Assembly: GCA_902651635.1 (NCBI GenBank)
Contig: CACRSC010000050.1
Span: forward strand, 1-51,473
From: Mastigamoeba balamuthi
Taxonomy: Eukaryota > Evosea > Mastigamoebida > Mastigamoebidae
Direction: 5' to 3'
DNA: 51,473 nucleotides
Below the pieces are notes generated by a model. It made no database searches and had not been told where the DNA came from. It saw nothing but the letters and a program-made list of their open reading frames with translations. The position numbers were made by a program, and so were the translations under genes. Positions 31,714 to 42,916 of this stretch are shown here, piece after piece (the first letter of the stretch is position 1; each line of letters opens with the position of its first letter).

Positions 31714-32574
31714 CGAGCGGTCGTTGCGCGGGCGGCTGTGCGGCGGGCGGCGGGTGAGTGGTCCCGAGCGGTGCGGGAGGGTGTCGGGGAGGGCGTGTGG
31801 GGTGCGAGGGGTTGCGGCGTGCCCACCAGCGCGCGCGAGCGTGTTGGGTGTTGTTTGTGTGTGACAAGAGACACCGAGAAAAATATCTTCTTGCGATCGC
31901 GGGGGGCCCCGATGATGTCAGAGACGTGACGTTGCCGGAACTCTCGTATCACTGCGCGCCAGTCCGCGCCAGCGCTGACCGGGGCTCAGGGGTGGCCACT
32001 GGCCAGGGATCGAGGCCGGGAAAAAGCGCGCCTAAGGGATCGGCCGAGCCTGGTGTGCCAACGGAGATTCTTGATTGTTTTTGGAGAAACTCGAATAAAG
32101 TGACATCACACTGATTGAACTGAGCACAAGATTAATTTGTCTGTCTGGGGCCCCACATAGCATGTTGCTGAATCTCACTCAACGCTCGGCCCAATCACCA
32201 GATAAATGCCACACCATGATGGGTCCTTCTTCCAAGTGTTCAGAGAGAGAATGGGTCAGCAGGGTACACGTACTTTTCCTTGGCATAATTGGGGTTGTGT
32301 ATGCATTGACTTTTTGTGCCTGGCCAACACTGAGAAACTCTTCTCATGCTATATTGGAGCATTCCTAGAAGTGCTTCTGATTTAAAAGCGTACTGAGGTG
32401 CTTCTGGGCTTCATTATCCGTTTTATGCCAAAGTGGAGTTCTGGCTTTTCCCCTTCAACTCTGCACGAACCTCTCGCTCCGCACTGATGGGGAACGAAGC
32501 ACAGAGGCATCATTTACAAGCCAACAGGCTGTTCCAAAAGAGGGTGCACTACCTGAGTGAATTGGACAGGAGGT
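31714..32574. other. Intergenic between J-domain gene start and Pol kappa end
   Basis: Holds the J-domain gene's upstream region, with AAGATATTTTTCTCGG about 170 bp from its ATG. A short plus frame at 32162-32368 with one hydrophobic stretch is not convincing. Nothing else recognised. Confidence 0.4.
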
Positions 32575-34336
32575 TCAGAGGTCAGACGACAGGGACGAGT
32601 CGAGTGCCCCAAAGCTGTCCTCGACGCTAAAAGCGCTACTGCTGCCGCTGCCCTCTTCGGTCTCAGGCGCGTCCACCAGAGGGAACGCTTTGACGCCTAT
32701 CGTCCGCACGCTGCGCTCGTCGTGCGCCCGCAACATCGCCAGGGCCGCCTCGTAGATCTCCGTGGCGTCGGCCGATGGCCTGTCGAGGCTCCGCGACGCG
32801 TTGTGCGTCTCAAAGTCCGCGTCCTTGACCTTAAGCGTCACGGCAGTGGCGGCCTTGCCCTCGGCCGCGAGCTCCCTGGCCACTTCCTCGCAGAGGCCCC
32901 TGAGGTGCCCCTGCAGCTCGCCCTCCTCGCCGTAGAGCTCCCTCAGCGTCCTCTCGCGCGAGACGCTCTTCCTCGAGCCCCCGTGGCCGCCGGCGAGCGA
33001 ACCGACGCCGAGGCTGACGGCCAGCAGGGACCGCAGCGTGCGCTCGGGGAAGAGCTGCGCGAGGACCTCGCGGGCCACCGCGATCTGGCCGCACGTGCGG
33101 ACGCCGAGGGCCGCGAGCTGCTTGGCCAGCAGGCCCCTGCCGAGCCCGGGCACGCGCGAGACCAGCAGCGGGGCGCAGAAGTCGACGACGGCCTCGCGGT
33201 CGCTGGGCAGCACGAAGACGCCGCCGGGCTTGCGGACCTCTGCGCAGACCTTGGCGAGCAGATCGGTCGGCGCGACGCCGACGCTGCACGAGAGGCCGAG
33301 AGAGCGCACGCGCTCCTGGATGTCCGCGGCGACGTCGAGCGGCGAGCGGCCGAGCTCGCGGACGCAGCGCGTGATGTTGAGCGAGGCCTCGTCGAGCGAG
33401 AGCATCCTGTGGCCCGGGTCGTGCTCCGCGAGTATCCGCGAGATGCACACGCTGATCTCCTTGTAGCTGCGTAAGCGAACGCGGGCAGCGATGTGAGAAC
33501 ACAGTGCATCGAGAACACACAGAGAGCAACGACGACACAGACGGGACCCGGAGGGGACTGCAGGCAAGCAGGACGGACCGCTGCATCCGGGGAGAAACGA
33601 TCTCGAGGGCGGGGCAGAGGTGGAGGGCCAGGAAGCCCGGGACGCCTGCGCGGACGCCGCAGCGGCGGGCCTCGTACGAGCTCGTCTGCAGCATGTCGAG
33701 CGAGCCCACCGCGACCGGCTTGCCCCTCAGCGACGGCTCATCCATCACCTCGACGGCCACGTAGAACGCTGGGGGGAGGAGGAGGGGCGAGTGGCGGACG
33801 GTAAGGCGCAGGGGAACAAGAGGAGTGCAATTTGGTTTCGAAATATCAATTGAATTGAATTGAAACGCGACCCACAGCACCGACTGGCAGCAAACAGGGC
33901 AGATTAAGGGAGGGTGTATTCGAGGCTGAGTGAGGCAACACCCGGGCTCGCATAGCTTGTTGGTGCCGAACGCATCTCAGGCGGATTTTTCTGCCGCAAA
34001 AAAGACGGAATCGACGCGGAAGCAACTGCGGCAACTGCGGGGGGCCGCACCGTCCATGTCGATGTGCAGGAAGACGCTGGCGAGGTCGCGGGAGGCCTCG
34101 AGGCGCTCGAGGGCGGCGTCGGCGCGGCGGCGGGCGGCGGGGCAGTCGGGGGGCAGCGAGCGGAGGCGTGCGAGCAGCGCGGCGACGCGGGCGGCAGTGC
34201 GGGCGCGGCGGCGCTCGGCGCTGGCGTGGTAGCGCGTGCCCGAGGACATGCTGGCGATGAAGTCGTTGACGTCGTCGAGGTCCACGCCCTGCATGCCCGC
34301 CTTGGAGCCCACGGTGCCCTCGAGCACCGAATCCAT
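32575..34336 (-). CDS. POLK: DNA polymerase kappa (DinB, Y family)
   Basis: Three exons, 34336-34051, 33768-33579 and 33466-32575, join to 1368 bases, 455 residues. The N-terminus has the eukaryotic kappa N-clasp pattern (GSKAGMQGVDLDDVNDFI, then helices) before the palm motif HIDMDAFYVAVE. PVAVGSLDMLQTSSYEAR and GVRAGVPGF follow, then the second catalytic acidic pair in SLDEASLNI (182-185). The thumb (SRVPGLGRGLLAKQLAALG) and little finger (VTLKVKDADFETHNASRSL) are complete. The enzyme bypasses DNA lesions and extends mismatches. The human protein's C-terminal zinc fingers are absent and the chain ends in an acidic/Ser-rich tail, possibly a clamp-binding region. The gene is divergent from calcineurin A. 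Confidence 0.93.
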
Positions 34337-34631
34337 CTCTCACAGCCCGTGTTTTGCGGTAAATGTTGGATTCGAGCCGAAGAATAATCTCGATATCAAC
34401 AAGATATTTTGATATGGTGATATCTGCCATATTCTTCTCACCAACAAGAAGACTTAATTTGGTTGTAGTCACACTCGAGTACTAACAATCGTAGTTTGGG
34501 GGATCAACGCTGTGCCCGGGCTGGACCTGCCGGTTCGGGGAGTGGAAATCTGCCAGATATTCTGGGCAGAGACAGCCCAGATTCGGGTATCTGTGTGGGC
34601 ATAAAGAAACTTCTTGACGCGTCGCCGTGTA
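34337..34631. promoter_or_regulatory. Shared upstream region of two divergent genes
   Basis: The ATGs of Pol kappa (minus) and calcineurin A (plus) lie 295 bases apart. The gap is AT-rich on the Pol kappa side and holds several GATAT boxes (34391-34430 and 34556). I cannot define the transcription start sites. Confidence 0.5.
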
Positions 34632-36821
34632 ATGCTGGGCCACGCGAGGCGCGTGCCGCACACGCCCCCGGAGCAATGCCGCACGCAGCGGTCCGGCAGC
34701 CTGCCCCACACCCCCAGCGCCAGCGACCGTGCCGTCCCCGTGCGCCCCCGCGACCGTCACTTCGATTTCCCCCCCGCAGTCCTGACAGCTGCGGCCCCCC
34801 CCCAGGGCGTCGCGGTGCCCGAGACGCGCGGGCTCGAGGAGTCGATGCTCTTCCCCTTCGGCAAGCAGGTGCCCGTCGTGCCCATGCTCCGCAAGCACCT
34901 GGCACGCGAGGGCCGCCTCTGCGCAGACGCGGCCCTGCGGCTCATACGCTCGGCGCGCGAGCTGTTCTCGTCGCTGCCAAACGTCATCCGCGTCAGCGTC
35001 CCTGTCGTCAGTGAGTATCTCGCCCCGGGTGGGGGGACAAAAATATCGCGCCCTGATTTCTTGGGTTCCGTGGAATCACGATTGCGTGTGCGCGCAGTCT
35101 TCGGGGACATCCACGGGCAGTTCTACGACCTGGCCGCCATGATCGATGCCGTCGGGGCGCCCAGCGAGACCAACAAGTACCTGTTCCTCGGCGACTATGT
35201 AGATAGGGGCACGTGGCCAGACACAGGATTTCGACAGATTTTCGTAGCTCTGATTCCATTCTGATTTCGTGCCGGTCGCTTGCTTGCTGCGTTTGCAGGC
35301 TTCTTCTCGACCGAGGTCGTGTTCTACCTGATAGCCCACGCTCTGTGCTACCCCAACTACTTCTTCCTACTGCGCGGCAACCACGAGTCGCGCCTCACGT
35401 CATCCTGCATGACGTTCCGCACAGAATGTGCACACACCTTTTCCTGGGTGCAGCGAAAATGCACTGATCGTCCGTTTTTCTTCCTCTCTCCCCCCCTACC
35501 GGCTCTCGCAGGCTTGCGCAAGTACGACCAGACGATTTACAACGAGTTTCAGCTGCTGTTCGACTCGCTGCCGCTGGCGGCCGTCGTGCGCGGGGCGCAG
35601 TTTGGCGAGTGCTTCTGCGTGCACGGCGGCCTGTCGCCGGCGCTTGCGTCGCCCGGGGACCTCGACGCCGTCGACCGCTTCGTCGAGGTGCCCGCGAGCG
35701 GCGTCATGTGCGACGTGCTCTGGGGCTCGCTGATGAAGGAGGCGCCGGGCCAGCTGCGGGCCTCGTGGCAGCGCTCGGACTGGTGCCGCCAGACGGCGGG
35801 GCGCGTCTCGCGCGGGTACCTCTACGGCCCGCTGGCCGTCTCGCGGTTCCTGCGGGCCAACGGCCTGGCGTGCGTCATCCGCGGGCACGAGGTGCAGCAG
35901 GAGGGCTTCGGGAGGCACTTCCCCGAGGCCAGGACGACGGGGGTGCCGCCCGTCGTGACGGTGTTCAGCGCGCCCAACTACGGCGACCAGGTGGGCAACA
36001 AGGCGGCCGTCGCCGTCGTCGGCCAGCGCCGCATCGAGATCAGGCAGTTCGAGAGCACCGAGCACCCCTTCTGCCTCCCGGGCTTCTCCGACGCCATCAC
36101 CTTCACGCTCCCCTACCTCTTCGAGTACGGTGCGCTGCGAGCGGTGGGCACAGCCAACACAGCACGCTCTGATCAACTGATTCTATGATGGATCTGCCTC
36201 TGATTCCATCTGCTTCCCAGCTATCTTAATCATTTTTCATGCATTCATTTCTTCATCCGGATCCGTGACAGCTTCCCTTCCTCTTTTTTCCTGCATCTAA
36301 TTCTAGAATTTCACCGTGCAGTGGCCCGCGTGCTGCAGGAGCTAGTCAGGGGGATCAAGGCGGAGCACAAGGACGGGGGCTCCGAGAGGGAGAGGGAGGC
36401 CGACGCAGTGCTCTCGGACAAGATGCGAAAGCTGTGCGCGCGGGCAGAGCGCCTCCGGGCGCAGCAGGAGGAGTACCTCCGGGTCCTCCAGATGGACTAC
36501 CACGGTGCCCCAACTCAATTGATCCCCAATCTTCGATTCAAACGCTGAACCCGTGGGGGATATTTCTCCTCCCTTGCGCACCCCGCAGAGAAGATGCCGC
36601 TGTTCGAGAGCCTGCGCGTTATCAACGGCGTGAGGTCGTCGCTGCGCGTGCCCCCGACAGCGACCCCTGCCGCCACGATACTGGGCCGGTCCAAGGAAGT
36701 GCAGCTCTCGTCGTGTACGCCCAGTCTGCTCTCTCTCTCTCTCTCTCTCCCTGCCTCTCTCTTTCTCCCCTGCCTCTCCTGTTGGCGCTCACCAACGGGT
36801 CGTCCTGCAGCGCTGCCGTAG
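34632..36821 (+). CDS. CNA: Calcineurin A-type Ser/Thr protein phosphatase (PP2B)
   Basis: Seven exons (34632-35010, 35098-35208, 35299-35427, 35512-36129, 36322-36504, 36589-36714, 36811-36821) join to 1557 bases, 518 residues. PPP motifs are complete: [11 protein letters not shown] (~128-138), GDYVDRG (158-164), LRGNHE (188-193), CVHGGLSP (~243), VIRGHE and FSAPNYGD. Calcineurin-type traits include DRAVPV...FPP at the start, [16 protein letters not shown] after GDYVDRG, NIRQF-like [17 protein letters not shown], and a basic helical extension (LARVLQ-like VARVLQELV) where calcineurin B binds. The second intron appears to start with GC. An upstream in-frame TTG was not used as start. The tail contains [14 protein letters not shown], which resembles the end region of calcineurin A. 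Ca2+/calmodulin control is inferred. Confidence 0.93.
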
Positions 36822-36932
36822 AGCGTGGCTGCCGGGCGTGGAATGGACTGGTGAGACGCGGTGATGAACGAACACTTGGTGCACAGACAATGAAACCTTT
36901 GGTATTTTGTGAAAACAAAAGAGAGAATATTT

Positions 36933-37003
36933 GGGCTCTGCCCGGAATCGAACCGGGGCCACCTGTACCCTAAACAGGTATTTTACCACTAAACTACAGA
37001 GCC
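36933..37003 (-). tRNA. trnP-AGG: tRNA-Pro (AGG anticodon)
   Basis: The minus strand folds into a full 71-nt cloverleaf. The acceptor stem is GGCTCTG/CAGAGCC with discriminator C. The D arm is GTTT/AAAT around AGTGGTA. The anticodon stem is CCTGT/ACAGG with loop TTAGGGT (anticodon AGG). The T arm is CCCGG/CCGGG with loop TTCGAAT. No intron and no encoded CCA. It lies between calcineurin A and the FkbM gene, opposite in direction to both. Confidence 0.96.
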
Positions 37004-37104
37004 ATTGACAATGTATAGCGAGCCCAATGGACAACGGCATGGCATTCGATTGACCCTCGAGTTCGTCTCGGAGATTCTCTCGAGAGCGGCAGGTTCGCAC
37101 TTCG

Positions 37105-38184
37105 ATGGTGGCCGTGTGGTCTCTATTCCTCCTCAGTTTCTCTGCCGCCGCCCTGGCCGACACCGGTGCGTGCGCCAGCGGTGGTGCCTGCGGAAGCCCC
37201 TCGGCGCCCTCGGTGCCGCGCATCGAGTTCCCTGCGGGCGTCACGCGCGTGATGCTCGACGTCGGCGCCTCCACGGGCTCCCGCTCGTACCCGCGGCTCG
37301 ACGCCGACCCCAGCCTCGGCGTCGTGGCCTTCGAGCCGCTCCTCGTCGAGGTCCGCGTGATGAACGTGCGTCGCGGGAACTGTGCACCATTTTTCAACAT
37401 TTTTCAACAAACTTCGGAATTTGTGTTGTTTGTTGTGCCGTTCTGGGGCCGCAGGAGAAGCGACACCCCAGGATGATCGTGATGCCCGTGGCCATCAGCA
37501 CGGTGGACGGCGCCAGCAGGTTCTACATGACGCAGAACCGCGTGTCCTCGTCGCTGCACCCCGTGGATCCAGTCGGGTCAGAATTCAGACGAGAGCAATC
37601 AATTGATTTCAGCGCAAACCGCGTCCTACACCAATCCCACCCTCTGCAGGTTCGGCGAGTGGGTGAACACGTGGCCTGGCTCCAAGGTAGGGAGAGCACT
37701 CACCACACGAGTGCTGACAATGGTGCCCTCAGGCGTACCTCACAGAGGGGCTCAAGGCGAGCGGGTCCGTGTGGGTCCCTACTATGCGCCTCGAGCACTT
37801 CATCAGGGCGCTGCCATTTGACGAGGTCGAGTACATGAAAATCGACGCGCAGGGCCACGACCTCGATGTGTGTTTGCTCACCTGACCTTTGGGACGCTGA
37901 GAGAGCACTCGGGCCATTCGCAGGTGGTCAAGTCCGCTGGGCAGCTGCTCCGCAGAGTGAAAAAGATCATGATGGAGGTTCAACTCATCAGGATGTACAC
38001 GGACGACTCGGGAGGAAAGGAGGACATGAAGAAATGTAGTAATACGGTGGTTCCAAAGGCCAATCGCATACTAATGCTGCTCCCTGCAGATATGTCCCAG
38101 ATGGGATTCAAACTTGTGGAGGAATGTGATTCATGTAGGTGGGAGGATAACCTTGTCTTTGAGAGGGACGAGCTGCCGGAATAG
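37105..38184 (+). CDS. Secreted FkbM-type methyltransferase
   Basis: Six exons (37105-37365, 37455-37576, 37650-37686, 37733-37867, 37924-38038, 38090-38184) join to 765 bases, 254 residues. A signal peptide (VAVWSLFLLSFSAAALA) is followed by the AdoMet-binding strand MLDVGASTGSRSY with FEP further on. Then come VMPVAISTVDGASRFYM, the family hallmark YMKIDAQGHDLDVVKSAG, EVQ, and the end MGFKLVEECDS...WEDNLVFER. FkbM proteins methylate sugar or polyketide hydroxyls; a Golgi or ER-lumen glycan substrate is likely given the signal peptide. The last intron (38039-38089) is 51 bases, has a perfect TACTAAT branch site and contains no stop, so retention would insert 17 residues. Confidence 0.9.
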
Positions 38185-38339
38185 TCAATCAAATTTGTTG
38201 TCCTTTTGCTCGAGTGCTGTCTGTTTTTGGAGCCACATATGGGTATCGATACTGAAACACCGTCCAATCACAGGATTTCAGCACAGACAGTAGAATTTTG
38301 GACGGTGTGTACTGCTCGGATAGAGGAAATTTTCAATAT

Positions 38340-38490
38340 CCAATTTCGTAAAGTTGGTGGAAGACAACTCTTTGTCATCATGCACACCAGCCTTCGGAAG
38401 GTCTCCTCGGTCCTTCTCTGGGTCACTCCTTTTGCCGTGGTCACGTGCTCCACATGCGTGCTGCATCGGACAATGATATCAATCATATAA
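38340..38490 (+). pseudogene. Copy of the signal-peptide exon of the PSI-like gene
   Basis: An ATG at 38380 gives MHTSLRKVSSVLLWVT, nearly the same as the start of the protein at 47258 (MHASLQKVSSVLLWAT). The DNA matches for about 130 bases, including AAGGTCTCCTCGGTCCTTCT. A frameshift after the hydrophobic core and a stop soon after end it, and none of the Cys modules follow. It lies 370 bp upstream of the FG-GAP gene, in the same direction. Confidence 0.85.
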
Positions 38491-38858
38491 TGTTGTGTTG
38501 ATGATGAAGAGGCTCATGGTAGATAATGATTAAAGGAAGAAATGTAGTAGTTATGCAAACCCACAACTGGGCGTGTTTGTGCAAAACTCTGGGATTCTCT
38601 GATACAACTCACCTTTCCTCACCACCCCGCACCATTTTTCCATCCGTCTGCGGGCAGCCAGAAAACAACTCCTTGCTTCAGAACCATACGAATACATCCC
38701 ACACTGCATTCTCGACTCTTTCTGAATCAATTATGTTCAGCTCTCACCTTCTGAATTTTCGTCCTTTTTTTCCCTTCACGCGGACATCACAGCAGGAAAG
38801 AAAGGCTCAGAAACACAGGAGAGACGCACAGGAGCACACACTCCAAACACTGCACCTC

Positions 38859-41800
38859 ATGCCTGTCTTGAACTCGTGGCGACCCCGAATACACGTGAGC
38901 AGCTGCCTTGCTCTGCTCCTCAGCTGCGCCACCGCCCTGGGTCGCTACCACTACGCCGGCGCCACGTGGCCCGGTCACCAAACGCTCGACGACGTCATAA
39001 CGAGCGGCGCCGGCTACACGTTGGCCATCTCGGCTGATCCGCTGGTGTACGACGCCTCCGTCTCGGCAGCCGCTGGGGACGTCGACGGCGACAGCGTGGG
39101 GGACGTCGTCACGGCGGGGCACGGGGCAATCCACGTGGTGCTGGGGCCCCTGTCGCAGCGCACCCGCCTCGCCACGTCGCCGGGGCACCGCATCGACGCC
39201 CCGCAGTGCGCCGGGGGTGCCGCCAGCGTCGCCGTGGCGTCTGCGGGCGACGTCGACGGCGACGGCCTGGGCGACATCGTTGCCGTGTGCGGCGGGGGCC
39301 GCGCGTACGTGGTGCTGGGGCGCGTCCGGGGCGCAGCGGCGGCAGCGGCGTGGCCGAGGGACACGTACAGTGTGGGCAACGCGACGCGGTCGTTTGCTGT
39401 CGTTGGGGCGGGGGCGTGGGCAGCGGGCGTGGGGGACGTCAACGGCGACAAGTGCGGGGACCTGGCTGTGGCCCGGGCCGACGGCCAGGTGGCGGTGCTG
39501 CTGGGGAGGCGTGGCGCAGCGTGGCCCGACGTCGTGGACGTGAGCGCAGCGCCGTCGCTGTTCCCGTTCGGAGGGTTCGTTGTGCGGGGCGCAGAGCGGA
39601 TGGGCGGAGCGGGCGACGTGAACGGGGACGGCGTCGGCGACCTCGTGGTGGGCAGCGCGCTGCTGTCGCCCGGGGGCCGGTACCGTGCCGGCTCGGCGTT
39701 CGTTGTGTTTGGCCGCGCGTCGTTTGGGGAGACGCTGGACCTCAGCAGAGACAGCGGCGTCGTCGCCGTCGAGGGCGAGCGGGAGGGCGACATGGCGGGG
39801 ATGTCCGTTTCTGGCGCAGGAGACATCGACTCTGACGGAGCCCCTGACGTGATTGTTGGCCTGCCGTCTCGCCTGAGGGTGAACTACGCGCGGTACTTTG
39901 TGGTGTTTGGCAGCCGCAACAGCTCTGCTGTGTGGCCCCGCTCCCTCGTGGTCAGCACTGCCCCGCAGGCCGCCTCTGCTGTCCGCACGTGCCTCGTCTA
40001 CGCCAACGCGCTCGCCAAGTACAAGTTCCAGTCCTCTGGCGCTGTCGCGTCGTCTCGGGCTGGCGATGTCAATGGCGATGGTATCGATGACGTCGTGCTC
40101 TGCCACACGGTTCCTTCGGTGGCCTCTCAGTGCACTGCGCTCCTCGGCGCGTCTGGCCAGTGGCCGTCGACCCTCGTCGCGGACAGTCCGACAGAGCACA
40201 GATCACTTGTTATGCACTCCCAGACGACATCTCTGCTGTTGGGCAGGTCCGTTGGCGCACTGGGCGACATCGATGACGACGGCCTCGACGACGTTCTCAT
40301 GGGCGCTCCCGACGATGACAGCTCGAGCCTCGGTTGCACGTACATTCTGCGCGGGCACAAGTGGAACGTGAGCGCACTGCCCAGCAACATCGATCTGGAC
40401 CTGGCAGAGCACCAGGGCACCGGGTACATCCTGCTCAGCCAGACCACAGCCCCCCAGGTCGGCGCCTCTGTGCACGGCGTGGGCGACATCAACAACGACG
40501 GCCGCGCAGACTTTGCTGTGGGCGCCCCTGGGGCTGGCCGCGTGTTCCTCAGGTTCGGCGCCGTCGGTCCTGTGGAGCCAGAGTCGTCGATCGAGGCAGG
40601 GTCGGTGGTGCTGGAGAGCAGCGAGGCGTGGGACATGTTCGGGTGGTCGGTGTCGTCTGCGGGCGACATCAACGGGGACGGTGTGGCAGACCTTGTTGTT
40701 GGGGCGCCAGGAGCGGACAGCGGAGTCGGCAGGGCGTACATTGTGTTTGGTCGCAGTGGATTCTGGGCGCCAGGGGCTGTGGTGGATGTGGCGAACCTCA
40801 GTTCAGAAGAGGGGATTGTGATCAGCGGGGACAAGGAGTGGCCCGGGTGTGGGTACCAGGTGAGCTCCGCTGGGGACATGAACAAGGACGGCGTGGACGA
40901 CCTCATCGTTGGAGCTGTGCGCACAACGGGAATTCGGGAGACGGTATCGGGTGGACGCGTGTACGTTGTGCTGGGGAGCAAGCAGCTGGGCAACGTCAAC
41001 GTATCTGGTCTGGATGGGCGCAACGGGTTCTCGGTGGACAACGCCGTGCAGTCTGGCTCGCCCTCATTCGTCCTTGCCGGTATTGGCGATGTCAACGGCG
41101 ATGGCGTCAATGATGCTGCGTTCGGCTCGAGTGCTCCCGTCGAGGAAAGCGGGTGGGCTGTCCACGTGCTCTTTGGCAAGAATGGGCAGTGGGGCCCCTC
41201 GGTGGACGTGCGGTCCCTCGATGGAATCAACGGCTTTACTGTGACGAGCAACCAGACCGACTCGCGGCTCTTCCCGACCCTCACGGTGGGATCAGCAGGC
41301 GACCTCAACAACGACAGCGTGGCCGACATTGTGCTGGGCACGTTCTTGGGCTCGTACATCCTGTTTGGCCGCGGCGGGAGGTGGCCGAGTACCCTCACGG
41401 AAGCGGATGTCGCAGCCACCGGCGTGTCGCTGCCACTCGGCCATGCTGGCCCTGTCACCAGCCTGGATGTCAACGCCGATGGCATCTCGGACCTTGCGCT
41501 ACTGTCCCAAGATGAACCGCACTACGTGGAGGTTGTTTTTGGGTGCCGGGGCGAGTGGCCGTCCGAAGTCAAAATTGATGACCTCTTCAACGGTGGTGGG
41601 ATAGTGGCTTTCTTCTCACCGTCAGCGACGACATGATGACGGGCGTCCACGCATCTCTATCCCACGTGGGTGATGCCAACGGGGACATGGTCGACGACCT
41701 TCTGATCGGCACGCCCGACGTCGACGGCAGCTCTGGCTCTGCTGTGGTGTTATTCGGGTCTTGCGAGCCACACGTAGTGACACCCATCAGCCAGCTCTCG

Positions 41801-42771
41801 GGATTCCACAACGCCACACAGGGCAAGGCGTACAGCTTCACTGTACCCGCAGACGTGGCGTTCTCGCAGGCTGATGGCAAGAAGCTGTCCCTAAAGGCGT
41901 CAGGAGTCGAGCACTACGACTGGAGGTGGCTCAGCTTCATCGCACGAACCAACACTTTCACGGGAACTCCCGACTTGAGTCCTTCGTCAATTCCGTCGTG
42001 TGCACAGATTGAAGTCACTGCCACCAACGAAAGAGGAGTAAGCATCCCGCAGCAGTTCTCCCTCTGCGTCGAGAGCTCCATCAGCATCGACCTGGGGTCC
42101 AATTACCCTGTGGTATGGTACGGAGGCGAAAAGGACAGAGTCACCAAGATGGCCCCATCACCGTGTCGACACGTTCAGGGAATGTTACAGTGGAAATCAC
42201 TTCTCTGACAGAGAATATGTACTCGACCAAGACAAGCGCAGAGGCCACAGTACAGACAGGGGAGGTGGCATGGAAGGCAGAGGGGACCGTGGCGGGCGTT
42301 AACACGTTGCTGTCGTCCTTTGTGTTCAAGCACTTCATGTTCGTGAAGTCTGTTGACTTCACCGTGCGGGCGACTGACGGGTTCGGGGACACATGCGAGA
42401 CCAAGACCACGGCAAAGAGGAACGCCGAGGACGAGGACGACTTCGGCATTGATCTCAGTGCGCTGTGGATCGCGATAGGGGTCTTCGCTGGAGTTGGCTT
42501 GATATGTGCCATTGGCACAACTGCTGTGTTATACCTCAGGTCGAGGCGGGCGCCTCAGCCACCCAAGAGCCGCAACGGATTCACGTATTCCGCTGAGCCG
42601 AGCTCGCCCTCTCTGCTCTCTCACAAAAGCAATTTCTCACTGACTCGTGAGTCCGCATTGCTACACAACGAACACCCCAAGAATACAACATTAGTTTCTT
42701 ATCACTATCACTCGGCTTTTAAAGATCTCTGCACCCTCTCTATCCTCGGTCTGAGGGAACTCACACAGTGA
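38859..42771 (+). CDS. FG-GAP repeat surface receptor, copy A
   Basis: From ATG 38859 a signal peptide (HVSSCLALLLSCATALG) leads into many FG-GAP repeats with Ca2+-binding loops of DxDxDGxxD type (AGDVDGDGLGDIV, VGDINNDGRADFAVGAPG, AGDINGDGVADLVVGAPG), as in integrin alpha chains. Residues after ~920 form a cadherin-like/dystroglycan-type domain (AYSFTVPADVAFSQADGKKL, TFTGTP, VTATNERGVS). A transmembrane segment (LWIAIGVFAGVGLICAIGTT) and a ~70-residue Ser-rich cytoplasmic tail follow. No intron is evident. Two single-base losses break the frame, near 41613 and in a C run near 42155. Restoring both would give about 1304 residues. It is probably an adhesion receptor. Copy B is inverted next to it. 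Confidence 0.85.
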
Positions 42772-42916
42772 AACACAGTTGGGTTCCAGAGGATAAATTC
42801 CTTTTTTCCCTCTTTGACTTAGGTGAGCATAAGAGTGAGGAGTGAGGAGCATTCGGGTCAACATCACCGTAACTCTTGAGGTCTGCCTCCTTACCAAGGC
42901 GTATTATTATCTAAGT

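Noticed and set aside
29680-31929. 749-residue plus-strand open frame opposite the J-domain gene
   Set aside because: Ala/Ser/Arg/Pro repeats caused by antisense reading of E/A/R-rich codons; the minus strand has a J domain and correct splice sites.
32162-32368. 68-residue ORF with one hydrophobic segment
   Set aside because: Isolated, no codon bias like neighbouring genes, no signal of splicing or homology.
38787-40199. 470-residue open frame on the minus strand opposite FG-GAP copy A
   Set aside because: It is the antisense shadow of a GC-rich coding array: Arg/His/Pro-rich, without domains, while the plus strand has clear FG-GAP repeats.
41613-42155. Programmed ribosomal frameshifting in FG-GAP copy A
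   Set aside because: No slippery heptamer is apparent, copy B is in frame at both places, and one site is a C-run length difference, so an indel or sequence error is simpler.
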